Origin: Magnetococcales bacterium
GTDB taxonomy: Bacteria > Pseudomonadota > Magnetococcia > Magnetococcales > Magnetaquicoccaceae
Length of the DNA: 7,666 bases
Direction of reading: 5' to 3'
Assembly: GCA_015229095.1 (NCBI GenBank)
Contig: JADGCE010000125.1
Span: 1-7,666, forward strand
Shown: positions 1 to 4,024 of the stretch, in pieces
How positions within the stretch are numbered: position 1 is the stretch's first letter
Layout of the letters: every line of letters begins with the position of its first letter
Notes under the pieces: model-generated
Seen by the model: the letters and a program-made list of their open reading frames with translations, nothing else
What the model was told of the DNA's origin: nothing
Databases searched by the model: none
Program-made: the position numbers and the translations under genes

Positions 1-536
1 GGCAGGTGGGGACCACCGGGATTGTAGACCAGGTCGAGCTGCAGGCCGGAACCGGGTTGACCATACCCCAGGCCGTTCAAACGCCGCAGACCCTGAATGC
101 TGGCCGCAAAGGCGCCGCGCCCCCGCTGCCGATCGACAGTGTCTTCCTGATAGCAGGGCAGCGAGGCCACCACCACCACCTGCTGGGCGGCCAGAAAGGG
201 GGCCAGATCCTCCTGGCCCGCCTCGTTCAGAATGGTCAGATTGCAGCGATCCTGCACCGTCAAGCCCATCCCACGCGCCTCCCGCACCAGCTCCCGAAAA
301 CGGGGGTGCAGCTCCGGGGCACCGCCGGTCAGATCCAGGGTCCGAATCGCCTGCTGGCGGGCAAAGCGCAACAGGAGTGCCATGGTCTCCTCATCCATGC
401 TCTCCGTGCGTCGGGGCGAGGCCGCCACGTGGCAATGGGTGCAGGCCTGGTTGCACCGATAGCCCAGGTTGGCTTGCAGGGTCTCCAGACGGGCGCGCCG
501 CAGGGGTGGAAAGGAAGAGGCAAAGTTTGCGGTCAT
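1..536 (-). CDS. arsS: ArsS-type radical SAM/Cys-rich protein, N-terminal part (partial)
   Basis: The gene is cut by the left edge, leaving the first 178 residues. The N-terminal radical SAM core is clear: CNQACTHC gives the 4Fe-4S cysteines C28, C32 and C35, followed by HVAASPRRTE (36-45). LDLTGGAPEL lies at 67-76. Further on are DRCNLTIL, VASLPCY, a QRGRG segment and LDLVYNPGG, the run of motifs I associate with the TIGR04167/ArsS family. ArsS proteins are proposed to transfer the 5'-deoxyadenosyl group of SAM to methylated arsenic in arsenosugar synthesis; many members have no tested function. The Cys-rich C-terminal domain should lie outside the window. The ATG at 534-536 is the first usable start after an in-frame TGA at 567-569, although the Shine-Dalgarno is weak. 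The gene follows the DUF488 cassette on the same strand after 85 bp, so co-transcription is possible. The family call is firm; the arsenic role is inferred. Confidence 0.85.
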   Translation of the reverse strand, partial: MTANFASSFPPLRRARLETLQANLGYRCNQACTHCHVAASPRRTESMDEETMALLLRFARQQAIRTLDLTGGAPELHPRFRELVREARGMGLTVQDRCNLTILNEAGQEDLAPFLAAQQVVVVASLPCYQEDTVDRQRGRGAFAASIQGLRRLNGLGYGQPGSGLQLDLVYNPGGPHL

Positions 537-621
537 GGAAAGGGCCTTGTGCTGAACTGAAACTTTTCAAACGGATCGTCCGCAGCGTTTCCAACAATAT
601 GTCTGGAAGCGCGCTGGCCGT

Positions 622-1056
622 TCACAGGTGGATGATCTCCACATCCTGCCAATGCTGCTGCAAATATTCAGCCACCAGACGGCGATGGCACTGGGCCGGG
701 CTCGCTTCGCTGCAGAGCAGACACCCCCCGGCAAACCACGCCTGTGGCAGTTTGTGGGCAATCTGCCGTTCATCCAGCAGGGCCAAAAACTGGCGTTCGT
801 AGGTGGGCCAGTCGCCGCCGTTTTTTTTGTAGGCATCGAGAATGGCTTTGCTGGGGGCCAGCAGGGGCAGATGGCGATATTCCATGCCGTGAATGACACG
901 GACAAAATAGTTTAAATCGTCCCGCTTTGTAAAGCCTGCCAGCTGGGAAACATTGTTGAGACGGGCATCCAGCAGCCGCACCAAACCGGGCTGTTTGAGC
1001 CGCGTAAAAAAAGTTTCGGCATTTTTTTGGGTAAAACCAATCGTGAACAGTTTCAT
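622..1056 (-). CDS. DUF488 family protein, short divergent copy (144 aa)
   Basis: This is a small soluble protein with DUF488 landmarks: IGFTQKNAETFF near the N-terminus (residues 6-17), the DARLNN segment (30-35) followed by QLAGFTKRDDLNYF, and the C-terminal signature CLLCSEASPAQCHRR (112-126) with C115 and the C123-H124-R125 triad. The biochemical activity of DUF488 is not established as far as I know; the conserved Cys and CHR residues suggest a catalytic or ligand-binding site. Its ATG overlaps the TGA of the upstream DUF488 gene (ATGA, 1053-1056), and AGGA stands 9 nt upstream, so translation is probably coupled. It differs clearly from the upstream copy: DARLNN replaces DVRSHPYSR, and it is about 60 residues shorter. 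The two therefore look like distinct subfamilies rather than a recent duplication. The coding sequence carries three homopolymer runs of 7-8 bases. Confidence 0.85.
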   Translation of the reverse strand: MKLFTIGFTQKNAETFFTRLKQPGLVRLLDARLNNVSQLAGFTKRDDLNYFVRVIHGMEYRHLPLLAPSKAILDAYKKNGGDWPTYERQFLALLDERQIAHKLPQAWFAGGCLLCSEASPAQCHRRLVAEYLQQHWQDVEIIHL

Positions 1057-1667
1057 CGTCTCTCTTCCTGCCCGGTGGGTGGATCGAGGCGGATCGCATA
1101 GGCAATCCGCTCCTCCTGTAGGCTGTAGGCCCGCTGCAACCGTTCGGCGGGGCTTTCAAACAGGCTGGGTTCGGCCAATTTGTGCCGTTCCAGCAACTGT
1201 TTTTCCAGGGCCGTCTGGGTCAGCAACTCGCCATCGGCGAGAATATGGGCAACCGGAACGCCGCTGTCGTGCAGATGGCGCGTCACCAGGATGGCACGAT
1301 GGCACTCCAGCGGCTCCTTTTCGGCACACATCAGGGCGATGACATACTCTTGCATGCCCCGCCGCAACCGCTGCAACCCGTCGGCAAACAGGGGCTCTCT
1401 GGCCAACTGCTCATACTGCACCTTGCCCTGTTTATAGCAGGCCCGGTTGTCGCTCCGCGCCCCCAGCTCCCGGCCCAGAAAGAGATAGGCGATGCCGAGC
1501 GGGCGCAGGACGGGTCGGAGGGCATCCATGGAAAAGTGGGGCGCGTGGCGACTGTAAGGGTGTGAACGCACATCCACCAGCGCGGTGACGCCGTGCTGTT
1601 GCAGCCGTTGAATAAAGGTTTCCAGGGGTTGCGTGGAGTGCCCGATGGTCAGGAGGGGGGCACTCAT
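1053..1667 (-). CDS. DUF488 family protein, long copy (204 aa)
   Basis: The protein begins with LLTIGHSTQPLETFI (residues 5-19), a typical DUF488 opening. DVRSHPYSRHAPHFS follows at 32-46, then YLFLGRELGARSDN (61-74) and the signature LMCAEKEPLECHR (112-124) with C114 and C122-H123-R124. Length and motif order match full-length DUF488 proteins. No signal peptide or membrane segment is seen, so it is expected in the cytoplasm. Family function is unknown. The start chosen is the ATG at 1665-1667, because it overlaps the stop of the DuOB-like gene as ATGA, has AGGA 9 nt upstream, and places the conserved TIGHS motif at the usual N-terminal position; the in-frame GTG at 1743-1745 would add 26 residues lying inside the upstream gene. 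The stop overlaps the next DUF488 start by 4 bp. Presence between two partners in a tight cassette suggests the three act together. Confidence 0.9.
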   Translation of the reverse strand: MSAPLLTIGHSTQPLETFIQRLQQHGVTALVDVRSHPYSRHAPHFSMDALRPVLRPLGIAYLFLGRELGARSDNRACYKQGKVQYEQLAREPLFADGLQRLRRGMQEYVIALMCAEKEPLECHRAILVTRHLHDSGVPVAHILADGELLTQTALEKQLLERHKLAEPSLFESPAERLQRAYSLQEERIAYAIRLDPPTGQEERR

Positions 1668-2347
1668 GCAAAACGTTCCTGGCAGAGCACAGCGGCGATC
1701 AATTTGTAGTGATATCCTTCCCAGGTATGCCCCAGGCTGATGCACAAAACGGGGTTCGCAATCGTGTAAAGCCCATCCGGTCGGCTGAGATAGAGCCCCT
1801 CCATGACGGGATCGGTGATATCCAGCGCATAGGGGTGGCCACGATACTCAAAACGACCCACCATCACGCGCTTGGCATCGGGACGGCCAGAGCGGGGTGC
1901 CACAGCGAGGCTGATCCGCTCGGTGGCGATCAGGTAGAGGGAGGCCGCCAGAGGAGCCTGCTGCACGGCCAACCGATCATGGCTCTTGCCACGACTGCTC
2001 TCCCCCACCCCCCACAGGCTCTCCGGTTGATCCAGCCCCTCCCGGAGCTGGGACCAGGCCATTTTTGCCTGGAGCTGCCACCGCCTGCGGTGATCGATGC
2101 GATGATTTTCCGGTTGGTGGGGCAAGGGCTCGGCATCCAGACAGGGGATGGTCACAATATCCAGGGGCAGGGGGCGGTCATGGTGTTGGCAACACTGCTC
2201 CATGAAGGACAACTCCTGGCTGGGGCGGTGGCTGACCGGCCTGACCCAGGGGCCAAACTGGCCGTTGTGCCACTCTTTGCCGGCCACGCAGGTGCCCCCC
2301 GTTTTTCGGGAGTTGGCCAAACAGACGATGGTTTTTTGATAGCCCAT
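1664..2347 (-). CDS. putative dual-OB (DuOB-like) domain protein, first gene of DUF488 cassette
   Basis: The 227-aa soluble protein opens with TIVCLANSRKTGGTCVAGK (residues 6-24), followed by WVRPVS (34-39) and LDIVTIP (62-68). It ends with FEYRGHPYALDITDP (166-180), VLCISLG (200-206) and GYHYKLIAAV (211-220). From memory these match a family described as a dual OB-containing domain, often encoded next to DUF488. OB folds usually bind nucleic acid or small ligands, so a sensing or targeting role is an inference only. The ATG at 2345-2347 is preferred: GGGGGTG stands 5 nt upstream and the conserved block begins a few residues later. A GTG at 2378-2380 would add 11 Arg/Gly-rich residues but leaves only 2 nt after GAGGAG. 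The gene overlaps the following DUF488 gene by 4 bp. The family name is uncertain; its conserved blocks are clear. Confidence 0.75.
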   Translation of the reverse strand: MGYQKTIVCLANSRKTGGTCVAGKEWHNGQFGPWVRPVSHRPSQELSFMEQCCQHHDRPLPLDIVTIPCLDAEPLPHQPENHRIDHRRRWQLQAKMAWSQLREGLDQPESLWGVGESSRGKSHDRLAVQQAPLAASLYLIATERISLAVAPRSGRPDAKRVMVGRFEYRGHPYALDITDPVMEGLYLSRPDGLYTIANPVLCISLGHTWEGYHYKLIAAVLCQERFA

Positions 2348-2428
2348 GCATACACCCCCGACACGACGGCGACCAACCACAACTCCTCGATTTGAAATAA
2401 ACTTATGGTATTTTTATGGTAAAAAAAA
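2348..2428 (-). promoter_or_regulatory. leader and possible promoter/operator of the DuOB-DUF488 cassette
   Basis: This AT-rich stretch separates the cassette from the terminator of the preceding gene. On the plus strand TTATGGTA occurs twice, at 2403-2410 and 2414-2421, with an 11-bp period, about one helical turn, as expected for a protein bound to one DNA face. On the minus strand a weak promoter can be drawn: TTTGCA (2434-2439) as -35, a 17-bp spacer and TAAAAA (2411-2416) as -10. It would overlap both the terminator tract and the repeats. The element spacing is seen; promoter and operator roles are inferred. Confidence 0.3.
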
Positions 2429-2473
2429 CCCCCTGCAAAGCCCGTGAGCCCCCCCTGCGCTTGCAGGGGGGGC
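2421..2473 (-). terminator. Rho-independent terminator of the small exported-protein gene, with alternative hairpins
   Basis: Reading the minus strand, the stop of the 91-aa gene is followed by a GC-rich hairpin region and then eight T residues (plus-strand A run, 2421-2428). The arm at 2461-2470 pairs perfectly over 10 bp with 2429-2438, giving a stem directly against the T run, which is the terminator form. A second perfect 11-bp stem, 2448-2458 with 2463-2473 and a 4-nt loop, uses the same right arm, so the two structures exclude each other. Confidence 0.8.
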
Positions 2474-2484
2474 CAGGAACCCGC

Positions 2485-2760
2485 TTATTTCCAGCCGGCT
2501 TCCCTTTCGCATGCCGCCATCGCCGCCGGATTTCTCTGCTCCCAGGCCGTGATCGACAGGGTTTCATTGTCCGACATCTTGTTGTTCATGCAGGAGCAAT
2601 AGATGGCCACCGTCGCCTCGGATTGCCCTTCGCGCTTGTTGTCTCTGATGCACTGCCCGACCCAGGCCGCATCATCCGCGCCCGCATAGAGGGTGCTGCT
2701 GGCAGCGGTCAGGGCGACCATCATGGCGCCCACGGTTAAAACAGAACGCAATCCCTTCAT
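2485..2760 (-). CDS. small exported four-cysteine protein, unknown family
   Basis: The 91-aa product starts with a classic Sec signal: Lys/Arg near the N-terminus (MKGLR), a hydrophobic core VLTVGAMMVALTAA and a probable cleavage after the A of TLYA (residue 26), leaving about 65 mature residues. The mature part has cysteines at 37, 55, 57 and 84, with a YCSCMNNKM block (54-62) and a C-terminal AMAACEREAGW block. There is no CxxCH heme site and no lipobox. An even number of cysteines in a periplasmic protein suggests two disulfides, which is inference. I do not recognise the family. The ATG at 2758-2760 is chosen because GGGAG lies upstream with 7-8 nt spacing and the signal peptide begins there; an in-frame upstream start at 2874 would bury the signal. 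It is a single-gene unit with its own promoter candidate and terminator. Confidence 0.8.
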   Translation of the reverse strand: MKGLRSVLTVGAMMVALTAASSTLYAGADDAAWVGQCIRDNKREGQSEATVAIYCSCMNNKMSDNETLSITAWEQRNPAAMAACEREAGWK

Positions 2761-2845
2761 CAAAGTTCTCCCAACGCCATCAAATAGTGGATGAAACAAG
2801 CCGGCAGGCCAGATGCACGCACCTGCCCGTCCAGCCTTTCTGCGA

Positions 2846-2874
2846 ACTCTATCCCAATCTTTTCGGGAAGACAA
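2846..2874 (-). promoter_or_regulatory. candidate sigma70-type promoter for the small exported-protein gene
   Basis: On the minus strand TTGTCT (2869-2874) is followed by a 17-bp spacer and TAGAGT (2846-2851), each matching four of six consensus bases. Transcription would start near 2839, giving a leader of roughly 80 nt before the ATG at 2760. Spacing is ideal but both boxes are imperfect, so this remains a candidate. Confidence 0.35.
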
Positions 2875-2974
2875 GGCCGCCTGTCAGGGTTGGACAGAGG
2901 TTATAGGGAGGAACAAACCACCGCACGCTTGACAATATTCTTTGCAGTCGGCGCCCCTCTCTGCGACAATTGCC

Positions 2975-3006
2975 GGTTGCCGTGGGGCCACGTGACCACG
3001 GCAACC
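2975..3006 (+). promoter_or_regulatory. perfect 11-bp inverted repeat in the FAH-gene leader
   Basis: GGTTGCCGTGG (2975-2985) and CCACGGCAACC (2996-3006) are exact reverse complements separated by 10 nt that contain a CACGTG core (2990-2995). The structure ends 32 bp before the chosen start codon of the fumarylacetoacetate-hydrolase-fold gene. It could be an operator for a dimeric regulator or an RNA hairpin in the leader. Only four T residues follow at 3017-3020, after an 10-nt gap, so it is a poor terminator. I do not recognise it as a known riboswitch. Confidence 0.45.
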
Positions 3007-3038
3007 TGTGAGGCTCTTTTGCGCCGGGAGTAATGATA

Positions 3039-3770
3039 ATGGCTTGGTCTTTTCCACCCCCCACCTATGGTTTGACCGTCGCCTCCCGGGAGGAGCGCTT
3101 TCCGATACGACGCATCTTTTGCATTGGCCGCAACTATGCGGAGCATGCCCAGGAGATGGGGGCCGTTCCTGAGCGTACCCACCCCTTTTTTTTCCAAAAA
3201 TCACCCGAAGCGGTGCTGGCCCAGCCCCACGCCGGGGCCGTTTTATCCCTCTGTTATCCCTCCGCGACCCAGGATTTGCAGCATGAGGCCGAGTTGGTGG
3301 TGGCCCTGGGGCAGGGGGGACGGGAGATTGCCCCGGAGCAGGCCGTGCAGCATATTTTTGGCTATGCCATCGGCCTGGACATGACGCGGCGGGATCTGCA
3401 AGCGGCGCTGAAAGAGCGGCGGTTGCCCTGGGATATGGCCAAAAATTTTGAGGATGCCGCTCCCATCGGCCTGTTGCACCCCATCGCCCACACCGGAGAG
3501 CTGTGCCAGGGAGAGATCACCCTGACGGTCAATGGGGTCTGTCGGCAGCGGGGGCGTCTGGAGGAGATGATCTGGTCTGTCAATGAGATCATTGCCGAAC
3601 TCTCCCGGCTGGTGACCCTGTTGCCGGGGGATCTGCTGTTCACAGGCACCCCGGCGGGGGTTGGGCCCCTTCGGTGCCCGGATCATGTCTGCGTCACCCT
3701 TGAACCCTTGGGCACCCTGGAAGTGACGGTCCAGGATGGACAAGGCCATTATGCGCGGCGGTTCGGCTAG
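3039..3770 (+). CDS. fumarylacetoacetate hydrolase-fold enzyme (FAHD1/YcgM-like)
   Basis: The 243-aa cytoplasmic enzyme has the single FAH domain of the FAHD1/YcgM type. FCIGRNYAEHAQEMG (27-41) is the N-terminal signature. Metal ligands fit E83 and E85 in HEAELVV and D114 in GLDMTRRDLQ, with K135 in AKNFEDAAPIG near the active site. NGVCRQRG, MIW, and the C-terminal LLPGDLLFTGTPAGVG complete the family pattern. Members bind Mg2+ or Mn2+ and act on 2-oxo acids: fumarylpyruvate or acylpyruvate hydrolysis, oxaloacetate decarboxylation, or oxaloacetate tautomerisation. The sequence does not decide which. The ATG at 3039-3041 is preferred because GGGAG is 8 nt upstream; the ATG at 3033 lies only 2 nt from it. 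The gene is monocistronic and divergent from the small exported-protein gene, and nothing nearby gives a pathway, so a housekeeping metabolite-repair role is a reasonable inference. Confidence 0.9.
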   Translation: MAWSFPPPTYGLTVASREERFPIRRIFCIGRNYAEHAQEMGAVPERTHPFFFQKSPEAVLAQPHAGAVLSLCYPSATQDLQHEAELVVALGQGGREIAPEQAVQHIFGYAIGLDMTRRDLQAALKERRLPWDMAKNFEDAAPIGLLHPIAHTGELCQGEITLTVNGVCRQRGRLEEMIWSVNEIIAELSRLVTLLPGDLLFTGTPAGVGPLRCPDHVCVTLEPLGTLEVTVQDGQGHYARRFG

Positions 3771-3812
3771 TGGGTCAACCAACCTGATTTGACAGGTAAA
3801 GTATCATGGGGT

Positions 3813-3861
3813 CCAGGGGAGATTATCTCCCCTGGCGGGGTGCAGGGGCAGAGCCCCTGCA
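3813..3861. repeat. two adjacent hairpins (left part of the array)
   Basis: CCAGGGGAGA (3813-3822) pairs with TCTCCCCTGG (3826-3835) over a 3-nt loop. TGCAGGGGC (3841-3849) pairs with GCCCCTGCA (3853-3861) over the loop AGA. On the minus strand a five-T tract precedes the second hairpin and does not follow it, so neither is a textbook terminator. The first unit is written in the opposite orientation to the CCAGGG...CCCTGGACCCG units further right. Confidence 0.75.
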
Positions 3862-3879
3862 AAAAGATACGCACTTATC

Positions 3880-3970
3880 GGGGCTTCGCCCCAAACCCCA
3901 CCAGGGCTCTGCCCTGGACCCGCCAGGGCTCTGCCCTGGACCCGCCAGGGGGATGATCCCCCTGGACCCG
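3880..3970. repeat. GGGGCTTCGCCCC hairpin plus tandem CCAGGG-CCCTGG palindromes
   Basis: GGGGCTTCGCCCC (3880-3892) is a short stem with a 3-nt loop. Then a 22-bp unit, 3901-3922, is repeated exactly at 3923-3944; each contains CCAGGGC-TCT-GCCCTGG followed by ACCCG. A related third unit, 3945-3970, has CCAGGGGGA and TCCCCCTGG arms and the same ACCCG tail. Such modules resemble high-copy palindromic repeats I remember from magnetotactic and related Alphaproteobacteria, which is an impression rather than a search result. Confidence 0.8.
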
Positions 3971-4024
3971 CACGCCTTTTTCAGAACCTGTCCAATCCGG
4001 TTGGTTGACCCGCTCGGCGCCGGA

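Larger units (their letters stand above)
3772..4011. repeat. MITE/BIME-like element: 26-bp terminal inverted repeats enclosing a hairpin array
   Basis: This 240-bp stretch fills the gap between two convergent genes. Its ends, 3772-3797 and 3986-4011, are reverse complements at 24 of 26 positions, with a perfect outer block of 13 bp (GGGTCAACCAACC against GGTTGGTTGACCC). Between them are five short perfect hairpins. No ORF of credible coding character and no transposase is present. Terminal inverted repeats around a non-coding core suggest a non-autonomous mobile element or a bacterial interspersed mosaic element. No adjacent target-site duplication is evident. It may also end transcription from both sides, since it lies between the stops of the FAH-fold and ArnT-like genes. 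The inverted ends are seen directly; mobility is inferred. Confidence 0.55.

Noticed and set aside
6..560. 184-aa plus-strand open frame with a run of histidines
   Set aside because: The histidines come from CACCACCACC opposite the valine run of the radical SAM protein, whose motifs are clear on the minus strand.
1053..1745. 230-aa version of the long DUF488 protein starting at 1745
   Set aside because: It would overlap the upstream gene by 82 bp and add 26 residues before the conserved N-terminal TIGHS motif; the ATGA-overlap start is better supported.
2485..2874. Longer 129-aa version of the small exported protein
   Set aside because: The extra N-terminal part is Arg-rich, covers the candidate promoter and would bury an obvious signal peptide; the 91-aa start has a good ribosome binding site.
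2929..2957. TTGACA at 2929-2934 as a promoter for the FAH-fold gene
   Set aside because: The -35 box is perfect, but at 16-18 bp spacing only C-rich sequence is found and no credible -10 box. I could not support a promoter there.
3880..3970. CRISPR-like tandem repeat
   Set aside because: The 22-bp units are directly abutting with no unique spacers, are palindromic, and no cas gene is present.
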